From: Ostrinia nubilalis | Lineage: Eukaryota; Arthropoda; Insecta; Lepidoptera; Crambidae | Length of the DNA stretch: 64,000 nt | Assembly: GCF_963855985.1 (NCBI RefSeq) | Contig: NC_087090.1 | Location: forward strand, 12,212,501-12,276,500 | Direction of reading: 5' to 3' | Shown: piece after piece, positions 1-11,770 of the stretch | How positions within the stretch are numbered: the stretch's first letter is position 1 | How the letters are laid out: each line of letters opens with the position of its first letter | Notes under the pieces: generated by a model | Seen by the model: only the letters and a program-made list of their open reading frames with translations | Told to the model about the DNA's origin: nothing | The model's database searches: none | Program-made: the position numbers and the translations under genes

Positions 1-3000
1 AGCTTAAGATAGCGCTTTGTCATGCTGCTTTCGTCACACTAATGCGACGACATCAGACAACATGTGACGCATTTCCGTATACATAGGATCATTGTCAATT
101 TCAATTATTGTAACTTAAACCACAGATTAATAATGTACCTACCTACAGTTATTGCAATCCACGAAGGCGAGTGAGCTTTACATGTGTGGTGGCTCGCTAC
201 TGTTCGTTTTTCAAAAGTTTTGATAGACATTACACTATCGCTATGTGCATATACACGTACACACACAAGAACCTTCTTCGTATTTAAACTATGCACATGT
301 GCCCCTACCTTTACTGCACCGACCACCTCATAATACGGAATGATTTTCCACTTTTTATGCATTCCTACGGCTACAATAATGGATATTGCTGCAGCCTGAG
401 CCGCCTCTTACCGTGATTGGACCGCGGTTTTACTCTGTCGAAGCAAAATGCAAATTCATATAAATCAGTGTGATGGGCGTTCGTTTACTTTACCTGACTT
501 TTGGCATTCGCTGACGTGCCTGGTGCCTACAGTTAATGATTATTAATGGTCTTTTAAGTATTGCTCTCTCTTTATAATGCGAACAACTAGGAATTTGCTG
601 ATTGCTGCTGTCTTTCCCGAACATATTTGGGCCTTATATTTGGGCCTTATCAAGGCGAGAGTGAAAAGGCACTTACTTACCTACAGCCCTGTAGGTAAAC
701 ATACCTGCCCATTGCCCAGGTATGTACCATCCTAGACTGCATGCATGTCACTTAACATTAGGTGCGATTGCAGTCAAATACCTGCCCAGTTCTGTATTAA
801 AAAAAATTAACGAATACTTCCTAGGCTTTATCAAAACTTAATAATGTCACATGATCTACCCTTCAAGATATCCAAATCTATCTCTACAACAAAATTCAAA
901 ATATTTCCGAGGTCTAGACGTGAAAAAGTTAGTAACCAATAAATAAACAAGAATAAATTGGTCTCATTCACATCAACAATGAGCAGGCCTAGCTCCAAAT
1001 CCGACGCGTGGGCAGGAATCTGGGAGGCCTTTGCCCTCTGTCGGACGAAATAAGCTCATGATACTAACCAAGCGCGAATTATACGCGCATTTAGAGGGTT
1101 CTGTACGTTTTGCATCACATTATTCATTTATTAAAATAGCATTTAAAAATCGTTCTTCGTTCGAAAAACATTTAACTTATTCATCATTTTTTAAGCCTTT
1201 TATTATCCATGGAACCTTAGAAATTATAAGAATTAAGTAAAAGTTGTGGTACTGATTAAATCCACGCCCTATAATTTTAGCTCAAGCTTTTTCATAATTC
1301 TTATCTATTTTTAGAATCACTCATTACCGGCTAATTAAAATAGAAGCTAATTTAAAATACCCCCCGACCTATTATGTAAGCAAGAGCGTTCGCATTATGC
1401 ACAAACTTAATGAACTTCTAACTACCAAAGGGCCATTAATAATCCCATAATACACTCGAGTTTCATTCCGTCGTTATGGCAAACGAGCGGAAGAATTTTA
1501 CGTGACGAGATTACTGAACGAAATTAGGCTCTACAATAATCATGATTAGTGTAATCACTTAAAAGACAGTTTATTAAATCCAAAAGAACATCTGAAGTAT
1601 ATTGGATTCCACTTGAAGCAGAAGAGTTTTTAATAAAGTGCATTTAAGCGCTGAATGTAGCGTAGACTCGACTTGAAACTTGAGTCAGTTAAGTTTTTCT
1701 TTTGTTTCTTGTTTAATCAAATATGATTTTAATTCACTCTATTTTATACGCTTATTTTGTATACGCAAAAAGTGCTAAAGATTTACCGTTACCACCCTAT
1801 GCAATAACCAAATTCGTTTTTAGGGAGCATGGCTCGCTTGCTACACCGTAGCCCGTAGCCCGTAGTCGTGACGTCAGTCCGTGACGTAACGGCCGCACCC
1901 CCGCCCCGCCTGTGCGTGCGTCACTCCCCCCTCTCCACTCGCAAATCATTCGCATAACAGTGGATTACCTGATAACTGGCAAAGGCTTCATTTCGTCTCT
2001 AAAAATAGATGAAATACGTAACACAGTTTTGGACGTCACTAACGGACTGACACGCTCTAAAACCACGTAAAATACGTACTTTGAAAGAGATCGATCTACT
2101 ATGAGTTACTTAGAAAGGTCGCATTTTTACAATCTTTATCTCTTTCATTAACACATATTCTACTTATTGACAGGTATTTTATTAAACAAAGTTCTCACCT
2201 GGTAGTATTGTTGCACAGGAGCACAAAGGATTCTGTAAGCATTAGAGTGTTAAATTATGATCAAAAATATCCTACTACTGACGTTCTTATACCAAAGAGG
2301 ATGAGGAAAATCAAGGTTATTATTGTTTTGGCAGTAAAAAAACATCTGTATTGATCCGTACCTTGGAAACGGGGCAGAAAGGAAAATTGGGCAAAAATAG
2401 CATCTCGCCTAACGCATTCCACCAGCGCCCTAAATCAACTTGATGAGTGTTAAAGAATTTAATACCTGCATGATATTAAAGCGCATATTATCTTCGTAAG
2501 TAGATGGCTAATGATTCATGGCATTAAGCAGCAAGTTTGTATGAATTTTTCGTTCAATGATAAATAATATTTTACGACTGACGAAAATTGACGATTTTAG
2601 TACTCGTAGATCATCTTACAAACAAAATACGCTGCCTACCTACTTATTATTGAATTTTGTGTTAAGAGAGATAAATCTATTTTTCACAAACTAGTATGTA
2701 CTTTTTCACTTACTCACAATATGTTTATTACATTTTATTGCAATATTTCAAACACAGTAACCTTTATTTGCAGCTTCACCCGTGTTAAACAAATATAAAG
2801 AAAGTAAGTATTTAGTTGCGCATTTGGAATATTTAAAAATATTCCTACGTAGTCAGGTGAGCGAGGTAACGATGGAAATATTTTCTTTTAAGGTATTCAT
2901 TTTCAATAGAGCTGAGGAAATAAGATTGAACTCTGTCTGCGAGGTCATCGTTTTGACATTTGCGCGGTGACGTCACGGGGCCGACCGCGCAGGAAATTAC

Positions 3001-3886
3001 CACATTTATTTTATTCATGTTTTTAACTCTGAAGTATATTAATGTGGATTCTCCTTCAGAATTTTCAAAGCATCGATTAAGTATAGTTTTTTACTTCTTC
3101 GAACATTATACTCGTTTTGTTCGGTTCTTCAATGTAGAGCATGGGGTCACGTCAAGTGAGCCATTTTATTTTAATTGTAAGACGAGTGATTTTGCAATAC
3201 AAAATGTATACCTACTTCGATGTGTTACTGAAGTGTTAATTCGAGCTTTAGCAACGATACACTACTAAGTTTTTAAACAGCTCTTTATTTTGATAGAAAT
3301 ACACATAAACCTTGTGTATTCTTTTGTCTTTCCACTCGCGCGATCGCGAACGTATTTGTATTGTTTATGTTGGGTCATATGACTATTCCAAAGAGTGCAT
3401 CTCGGCTCAGAGTACTCATACGGAAGTACAGAACCTCTTTATTCTTTGAACACTTCACACAGAACTGTACACTTAAATATTTTATGGATGTACATGATCT
3501 AGTTTTCAGAATACAGAGAGTATTATTTTGATCATTGCAATATCAACTTTGCTGCATGCGTTACAAAATATAAAATGACATTGTGTACTGATTCCCAGTT
3601 AAGACATCGAAAGCTTAAATTAACCTTATTGTTCAGAAAATAAAATTTTCGTATACCATAAGGTCGGGTATAGAGCCATGTCAGAAGACTCCTAACCTAG
3701 TATTGAAAACTCAGTTATTTATGACCCTAACAATAGAAGAAAAATAAGTAGGTATTTTATTTATTCATTTTATAAATAATAAAAAGTAAAAAAACTAAAA
3801 CCCAACTACGACAAAAAACGACGCTGAAAAAGTATAAAACAAGATTTTCGGAATACTGAACTGAACAAAGTTGCTAATATAGTTGC
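1..3886. other. Non-coding stretch, mostly featureless
   Basis: No exon with family resemblance was found on either strand. The short open frames here (for example 1031-1240 and 2960-3268) resemble no protein family I know. A decayed LINE tail lies at 558-780. A GC-rich patch at about 1840-1935 contains CRE-like TGACGTCA and GTGACGTAA words, and another TGACGTCA lies near 2968. Either could be regulatory, but no transcript start is identifiable. Confidence 0.5.
558..780 (+). mobile_element. Decayed CR1/Jockey-like LINE 3' end
   Basis: The bases match, with indels, the better preserved fragment at 46118-46306: the same ATAATGCGAAC, CTGCTGTCTTTCCCGAA and AAGGCGAGAGTGAA blocks, followed by the shared tail around TACCATCCTAGACTGCAT. 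This is the ORF2 C-terminus plus the start of the 3' UTR of a non-LTR retrotransposon. The reading frame is broken by duplications of a TTGGGCCTTAT segment. Confidence 0.65.
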
Positions 3887-4000
3887 ATAGTAATTTTCAT
3901 GTTTGGAAAACCGCAGTCACACGTTGTCAAAGTGCTACGGTAGGTAGGTACTCGTATATGTAACGTGTGACTACGCCTTTCCAAACATGAAAATTACTAT
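3887..4000. repeat. Short inverted repeat (MITE-like)
   Basis: Arms of about 38 bp (3887-3925 and 3962-4000) are near-perfect reverse complements. They share ATAGTAATTTTCATG and TTTGGAAA and the CAGTCACACGTT block. The loop is about 35 bp. It has no coding content. It is probably a small DNA-transposon derivative or foldback remnant. Confidence 0.7.
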
Positions 4001-7000
4001 ACCTTTTTTGCACGAACGGCATACGTCCTTTATTCTCCACAAAAAGTACTAAAGAGCTGCAAGCCCGAGCATAGAGTAAGCAACTAGCAGACTCCATTAT
4101 GACCCCAAATAGACAAAAAACAAGAATGCAAACTCATGCGGAAAAAAGGAAGAATAAAACAAACAGTATGCAGCCAGGGCTCTTAATTAGTTTTTAAATC
4201 TGGAACAAAAGGACTCAACGACCCGGGCATAACACTAAGCGAATCCTCAAATTAAATATAAAGGGAATGCGATGTGGATGCGACGAAAGATCCCTTTGTC
4301 GATGCCGGGACGTGCTCGGAATCCCGGGCGATCCCGCGGATAATGCAGTGGATGGAACAGCTCTCGCGGGGCGGGATTGTACACTGAATTTACATGGTTT
4401 TCGAATCTAAATAATGATTTTTATGACGCTGTCGTAAATTTTGTTTTGGAGGATTTTTACGTTTTGAACTGGGCCACGTATACCCGCGGGAGATTAAATT
4501 CTTTGGAGGATTATTTGAAATGAATTAAATAACAGATTATTTGAGGTGAATTGCTGCTGCTATACCATAGGCGCAGTACGAGTACCTAATCGACTTTACA
4601 CAGATATTCAAATACATAGGTAAGTCTGCAAAGTTAAAATCTAGCTAAAGATAAGATAAAAGTTGTACTTGTATTAACAAAACACGTCACTTTTAGGTTA
4701 TGAATATTAAACATTATCTTTTGATTAAATCCTGTTATTTCCTTATGAAAAGTTTTTCTAAGCAGGTATTCCGAGTGCAACCCTATTGAGTTGAAACAAT
4801 ACGCGACGCGTCCGTAACGGTCCCGATGCGGCGTCGATACAATGCGCGGCGTGTAAGCGACGCTTATTGGCATGTATGTGTCCAATAATGCCCGTTCTGT
4901 GTTCCTAGTAAAATTTTAATACAAGACATTCAGCGTGAGTATCAGTGGCGTCTCGTGAATCGAGTAAAAGAAAATGCCCATTCTTGGCATCGCTTAAAAC
5001 TAATTTAGTATAAGTACATTCAAAACTGTTGATGCTGAGGTTTAAGTAGTGTTATTTTGAACTGTTCAACATGTAGCATGAATGTATGTACATACTTACC
5101 TTAAGTCCATCATCTTTTCCTTTGATAATATATTTTTTTAAACGATGCACGATTTTCAAATAAATACGAAACTAACTATTTACGACATAAAAATAATGTG
5201 TGTTTTAGTTGATGATCATCAAATCACTTCTGTTGTACCTATTCCTAGGCCTAGTAAAACACATTTACGATGACAAGACAAGTGTATCATTGCAAATAAA
5301 TCCAGTGAACGAGGTACTTTCCTTGATAAATATTGTAATGACGGTAATTAAAGCTGACGTTCCACACACCCACTTATGTGTACACAGATGTGATTCTTTT
5401 AATCTGTTTGACTTGGCATACCGAAGCAAACGTGGGCTCTATCAACATCAGTCCTATTCTTACAACAGTTTTATCAATGAAAAGCGTAAATACACGATTT
5501 AATCTTTTAAAAACACGGTCACAGGTTAGAGCTGCATTTGTGATACCATAATACCTCACCATCACTACTTATTACTGAAACCCAACAGATCCTTGTGAAA
5601 GCAAGGTGTTGCCATACTATTTTACACCTGGTAGGCCATCCTACTATCAGCTGTCAATAGTGTCAATTTGTCTCTGTAGCTGTGCCTTAAATCAAATAAA
5701 TAAATAAACGTCACCCAGTGCTTAATTCGCGCTACCCACACCCGTATGTCGGCCTGAGGCTGTTACTTTAGGATAAGACTTAGATACTGATTATGATATA
5801 AAGTAAGAGCCAATATGGTTTTAATAATCATACATCAAGTTTTTTTTTTTCAGAGCATGGTTGTTAGTCGTCCCAATTCGCAGCGTGTTTACAAAATAAA
5901 AATATTTCATCATTTCCTTTGCTATCTCAACATAAGTCACAGAAAATGGCACTTACGAAAAGGGTCTTAAATTTATTTGTGCCTCCGTCGCATTTCCCCT
6001 CCGGCTCAAATTCATATGACATGATGAAACGCAATAAACCAGGACAGGTTGAAATTTCGGCCGAATGCGTGACAGGAGCATATTAATGTGAATTTGTAGA
6101 AGTTTCAAAGTTAATGTAAATCAACTTGGGTTTATAGGAGTTTACTTTAACCCTTCAATAGCCTAGTTTACAACTACATCTGTTTCGTGAGCGGTGAATG
6201 AGTTAATGCAGCGATGTCGGAACAACCAAGCATGCCTACGTAGACACAAAGCTGCTAACTGAGAACTACTTACGTACCTACCACAGCTAGATGCAGATGC
6301 AGTAGGTTCACTTCTACAACGAAACACAATAAGGAATGAATCGCACCTGAAAAACTGTTAATCTAATAGTATCGAGACTGCATTTTATTTCATTTGCATG
6401 ATTGTGTAATTATTTAAAAGTTAAAAATATAATTGAATTTGATTATAAATAAGAAAAATCAATAAGCTAAAGTAATAAAGTGCTGTACTTAGTTAGTAAT
6501 ATTTTTGAGATAATTTATTGATGATAAATTATGACATTAGATAGACGACCATATTATCTGTCCATAGTATCGGTAAATACGCCATAATAACAATGGTTTC
6601 ACTTCAAACAACTGTAATCATTTGAAACAAAACAGACACGACTAAACCTGTACTGTGTCTTGCAAGGAGCAACCGAAATTGAAATGTTTAGACAACGCGA
6701 GCACTCCAATAGCTAGGATTAAAGTCGCGCACCTGATACACGTTCGCGTCGGACAAATCGATGCAATAAAACGGTTGCTTTGAAAAGATGGCCTTTTGTT
6801 CAGCAAAGCAAGGCACCCAGCATTGTTATGCGGATTCCTCGCTCCGCAAACTTTTGCATCTGCCAGAGAAATCTTCTGTTCGAGAAATAGTCACTTTGTT
6901 TAGCATGGACCAACACGACCCCGTAATAGCGAGACGTGATGCAGCATTATGTTACACAAAGTGGAATATTTGTAAGCAAAACATAAAGTGGCAAAGGAGT

Positions 7001-7558
7001 TCACATGTTGTGCCGGTGACGTTAGTGAAACGTTTCAGGTGGGTATAATGGAAATTACGTTCCATTTCCGCTCCATGATTGAAGTCTAGAGCCGCGCCCA
7101 GTCCCCGGGGCCAACTTCGGGTACAACATAATATCGCATTGTTCGCCGCTATAAAGGCGTGTGGAATATTAGCACTCGCCTTTCTTTCCGCTAATTTGTC
7201 TAATGCATACCCACAAACACTATGAAACATTGTGGCGTGAATGTAAAGCTAACTTGTTTTAATCTAAACGTCTGAAGCAATAGACTGAAAATTTAGAACC
7301 CAAATGAGTGGGCGTATGTTGCACTTGGCACGAAAATGCATCTGAATCCGCATTATTATGAAAATTGTACACGTTGGTACGACAACGTAACTAACTAGAG
7401 AATATTATGTCATCCATTCAACTGTAACTAAATAAAACATTCATGTACATATGGCACGACATTGTTTGAAGGCTAATGGACTTCGAAAAATCTCATAAAT
7501 ACGAGTACCTATCATAACGAATCTAAACTATTATTATAAAACTGAAGAGTCAAACTAC
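4001..7558. other. Non-coding stretch
   Basis: I see nothing recognisable. Open frames at 4634-4885 (minus), 5209-5502 (plus) and 6788-7048 (plus) lack family signatures, repeats or credible splice context. A moderately GC-rich patch lies at 4260-4380. Confidence 0.45.
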
Positions 7559-7559
7559 T

Positions 7560-7706
7560 GCACTGGTGCGATTTGTATTGGATAGCCCATTTATCGAGGA
7601 AGGCTACATCCCTACAGCTAATAGGGGAAGAGCAGTAAACAAAAAGTTGCAAAAACGGTAAATATTCAAACTATTTTCACGCGTACAAAATCGCGGGCAC
7701 AGCTAG
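7560..7706 (+). mobile_element. Helitron 3' end fragment
   Basis: The segment contains the lepidopteran Helitron-like block CCATTTATCGAGGAAGGCTA, then AAGTTGCAAAAACGG. It ends in CGCGGGCACAGCTAGT, which gives the CTAG terminus followed by T expected for Helitron 3' ends. The 5' end (TC) is not located and no Rep/helicase coding is present, so this is a truncated non-autonomous copy. Confidence 0.65.
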
Positions 7707-7883
7707 TGGTATATAAAACTACATTAAGTTAAATGGCATTATTACGGCAAATTCAAAGCAACACGTAGTCGACTAGCACTCCTTACAATGTTGTTTCCGA
7801 AACAGCTATTTTCTTACAATCCAGGGAACAAAGCCGTCGCTGGACAGAACAAGTTAAATATTAACCGTATCTCGCAGCATTAA

Positions 7884-8386
7884 GCCTCGTTCACACTAGT
7901 CGAGTAATTTAGGCGAGTGGTAAGTAAACGCTAAACGTGTCCGAACACCAAAAGTCGAGTAGGTCACTAATTAAATCGTTTAGTCAATCAATGTTGTTCT
8001 ATTATGACAGGCGAGTAGCACCCCCCACCACGGGACCATGCTCACTCGCTCATCGGCTAATCATCCAAACCAGGCGGAAAACCACTAATTACTTGAAAAC
8101 TGTCGTCGTCGTCGTTTCAGCCGAAAGACGTCCATTGCTGGACAAAGGCCTTCCCGAGGATTTCCACAAAGACCGGTCCTGCGCCGGCCTTATCCAGGCA
8201 CCTCCTGCAACCTTTACTAGATCGTCGGTTCACCTAGTGGGAGGCCTGCCCACGTTACGTCTTCCGTCTTTTAAACTGTACTCGACCAAAGTGCGAACGA
8301 TTTTTTGGTCAATAGCAAGCTTTTCAGTACTTTAGTTACTATAGGCGAGTTACTCTACAAAATTACTCGACTAGTGCGAACAAGGC
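7884..8386. mobile_element. TIR element with an internal LINE-like repeat
   Basis: The ends form an imperfect inverted repeat of about 30 bp: GCCTCGTTCACACTAGTCGA at the left matches TCGACTAGTGCGAACAAGGC at the right. Secondary matches (AGGCGAGT) continue inward. Flanks are A/T-rich, and a TA or TAA duplication is possible but not clear. The interior carries an unrelated lepidopteran repeat at 8097-8270. The plus-strand frame at 7937-8335 is incidental. Confidence 0.65.
8097..8270 (-). mobile_element. RTE-like LINE ORF2 C-terminal fragment (broken)
   Basis: Read on the minus strand it encodes TDDLVKVAGGAW, then AQDRS-W-KS, the typical C-terminal tail after the reverse transcriptase of RTE-type non-LTR elements in Lepidoptera. 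The expected GEAFVQQW end is out of frame, so the copy is decayed. It sits inside the TIR element at 7884-8386. Confidence 0.6.
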
Positions 8387-10107
8387 TTTACTGAGAAAAA
8401 GCTGAGGCTTTTCTTTGTACAGTCGGATACGATTATCGCTGCCAGTATTTATCATTTCGCTGAATCCGTAAGTCAATTTGCAGAGAGTATTACAACAGAC
8501 TTAAGTGTAACACTAGCCTATAGTTTTACTACTTAACCGTTTATTCTTTTAAAATGATACGGTACGATTGAGTTATTTAAAAGAAAAAAGTTAAATCGAT
8601 TTGATATCTACATTTTTATAGTCTGAGCTAATGGAGCGGAGCTAGTGGAGTACCTACTACAATTGCAGGGCGGTTATTTAGTTTGTGATTTGGGTATTGT
8701 AATGTTTGCCTATGTGTAAGTAAAAGGGTCAATTTATAATGCTTTGTTTGTAAATATTTTTTTCTTAGACTAGACAAACACAAAAAAAAAAAAATCTTTT
8801 TATTTAATTTTGTTTTTTGGCAATGACTAATTAAATTACATTTGAAAGCACTCAAAAGCTTACCACTCCTTTAGAATGCATGCTAGTCTCCTAAAAAAGA
8901 TACAGGCGATATTTTTTACACTGACTGTACGTTTTAACGCAAAGGAATTGTCTGATGACAAAATAAGCCGTACAGGGAAACAATCAAGGTGGGCAAAATA
9001 ATTAACGTGAAGATTAGTAGGCCCTTGGTTTGCTGCCAACTTTCCGGCGTGCAATGGAGTGTTAACAATTGTGTTACAGAGATACCTACATAGCGAAATA
9101 TTTTGTTGCTAGTGTTACACTTCCTAGTAATTTTTCAGCATAGAAGTAAGTCCACATTCCTGAAAACGCTCCAAAGAACATTTAATCTGTTGCTAATTCA
9201 TTATTATTTTGACTTATCCTACTTAGTAAATTCAACAATAAAAATATTAATACCTATTACAGAGTAATTAGTACAGTTCGTGACAAAAAACTTGTATTTG
9301 AAGCTAGAACTTTGTAGATTGTAGATTTGCATTTACATATTTTAGGAGTTAGGTATACAGCTTATTGTTTTTATTATAATATGTGACATAACAAATTGCT
9401 AAGCATTAGGTAATTAGTGCCAAGCCGAGGAAAAATTTCAGCAACACTAATTATGTAAGTAGAAAACTTAAATTCTTATATGGCTTCATAGTCGCCGGGC
9501 GAAAAGGCTTTCGTATAATGGAACAATTAGTAACAGCTTATCTTATCGAGTAATCAACAATGTAGAGTCAGCGTGCCTGTGGCTAGTACAGTACAATAGA
9601 ATAGGCACTTAGAAATATTTTCTGTTTTTAAAACTCTTGTTGCTACTATTACCTCCTTACTCATAAAAAGAATCAATGTGAGCATTTCCATTCTCGTTTT
9701 TCCTATAAGCAAACGACGCAAAAAAACAGAATATTACTTTTTAATATTTGTTATCCTTAATTGAATCAATTGTTCTGAGTAACATAAAATAAGACCTAGT
9801 TAGTTACAAAACACAAAATGAAAACGTGTACATTGCTTAAAAATCAATTTGCAACTGTTAAGACGCCCAGAATATCATAGGTAGTAAACTTGTATTCGGA
9901 GTATGCTTTATCTAGGTATTTCAAAATTGCATACTACGTAAGGAAAGACCTACGTTGTCGATTATGCCGTCAATTACAACTATGAGCAATACTACTGTGA
10001 TTAAAATAATTCGCCTTGTCGAAGGCCAGTGCGAATGTCGCGACTTTTGGAGTGCAGCCAACATATTAATAGTAAGTACTATCATCCCTACGACCGATAT
10101 TAAACAA
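8387..10107. other. Non-coding stretch
   Basis: AT-rich sequence without recognisable exons, TIRs or tandem repeats. The open frames at 8628-8855 and 8860-9054 (both minus) have no family resemblance. Confidence 0.45.
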
Positions 10108-10515
10108 GGAAATGAAATAAGGAGGAGATATCACATCGATAGATTCTGATACGATATCGTAAGCGATAAGAGTCGAACGGTGAAAGCTCGGAATAGCCGA
10201 CTCGTGATCCGAGGAACGCAGATTCGAACCCCTCCGCCCGACTGTTGTGGTGAACCCATCCGTGACACAAGCATATTTGGCTTACCACTTGTTATAAAAA
10301 AAGGAAATGAAATAAGGAGGAAAGTACGTCCTATCGATAGTTATGATATCGTATGGGACAATAGCAAACGGTGAAAGTTCGGACTGGCCGACTCGTGATC
10401 CGAGGAACGCGAGTTCGAACCCCGCCGCTGCTCTACTATCGTGGTGAACCCACTCGTAACACAAGCATATTTAGCTTACTATTAAAAAAGGAAATGAAAT
10501 AAGGGGGAGACTTCA
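10108..10515 (+). repeat. Tandem array of about 190-bp units with tRNA-like cores
   Basis: AAGGAAATGAAATAAGG recurs at about 10108, 10301 and 10489, giving periods of 193 and 188 bp (two full units and the start of a third). Each full unit contains GACTCGTGATCCGAGGAACG followed by a B-box-like word (GATTCGAACCC, GAGTTCGAACCCC). This resembles the anticodon and T-arm half of a tRNA. A good A box is not obvious. It is probably a tRNA-derived SINE fragment duplicated in tandem. I do not call it a functional tRNA. Confidence 0.6.
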
Positions 10516-11440
10516 TATCGATATATACCTACGATAATCAATCAAGATTATCTACACAGAAATATGATAGGTTTGTGTGACGGTGTATACAGGTTAAGGG
10601 CCATCAAACGATACGAGAGTCAAACATCGTGAGTGATGTTTACGTTTTGGCTTTAGTATTTTCATTAATATCAACTAAGGATTTTGATCTGATAGATACG
10701 CGAGTTCCTATATGTTTTTGACCAATAAATTGGGTCATTACATATGGATTTGTATTGTTAAGATCAAAGTTAATGTTGCTCTTATGGCAAAACTATAATA
10801 AACTAATAATATAAACAAAGAAATAAACCTTAGTTATGGCCAAATTATAAGAAATTAATACAAACAAAGAAATAAACTTTAACCCTTATTTTTCAGCAAT
10901 GTCAAACGTCTAACCAGAGTATGTAACACAATAGAAGATATTCACTTGTTTATTTATGATTGTTAAACATTATCAGCCGCTGATTCATCGTGAGACATGA
11001 AAATAGCCGAGTTTAGTAGCCGCCCTAAATCATACCGTTTTGTATCTGTCCGCGTTGTCTTCTTAGTTGCCAATGGCCGGCACGAGGCGTAAATATCTAT
11101 GGCCCACTTTATATTTCTTCCTCTTTCAATTCGGACCTTTATTATGCCATAAATATGGTAGCTAAAAACTATAATAAACCTTGTTTAAATTGGATTATCT
11201 ATGTGGCACTATAATTTAGTTAGCACTTAATTCACGCCATAATAAAATTGTTTAAGTAGAACGAGATTGGTCCATTTATTAAGTAGATGCCGTATATTTT
11301 TTTAGTAGATGATAATATCTCAATATATCTTAAAGTTATTTTTGATTGACCAAAATACAATTTCGGTATCTTTACTATTTACTGCCGTTTAACACACACC
11401 AATGTACTGAAATATACACAACAATGTAACTGACACTTAC

Positions 11441-11770
11441 CTTTATAGCATGCCAGGTGAATCAATGCGGCGATTTGTAGACACTTCCAGAATTTCCCGC
11501 CGGTCCACAATACAGTCAAATCTCGATCAGTTCACACACAAACTACACAATGAATCCACAAGTATCTTTAACTTTAACTAACACCAATTTAACGATTAAA
11601 AACTACAACGAACCTCGATAGGCACTTTAAATATGGAAAACGATTCTAAACGACGAATTTGAAGCACACGCTTACGCACTAAAGAATGTCCCGACTATTT
11701 TCTATCAAAGATTTAATTTTAGATAAAAGTTCTAATGTCGCTCCGTTTTGCGCCGCACGCATTCGAGACC
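11441..11770 (-). other. Candidate 5' untranslated first exon
   Basis: On the minus strand this segment ends in ATAAAG|GTAAGTG, a consensus splice donor. Its sequence has no long open frame: the last ATG reads ATG-CTA-TAA. It could be the untranslated first exon of a gene transcribed leftwards, with coding exons beyond position 1, making 1-11.4 kb an intron. The upstream limit is arbitrary. The only evidence is one good donor site, so this is an inference. Confidence 0.25.

Noticed and set aside
2960..3268. 102-residue plus-strand frame as a gene
   Set aside because: AT-rich, no recognisable motif, no upstream or downstream exon; treated as chance.
7937..8335. 132-residue plus-strand open frame
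   Set aside because: It runs through a TIR element and the antisense strand of an RTE-like LINE tail.
10180..10480. Functional tRNA genes
   Set aside because: T-arm and B-box-like words are present but no complete cloverleaf with a paired acceptor stem could be drawn.
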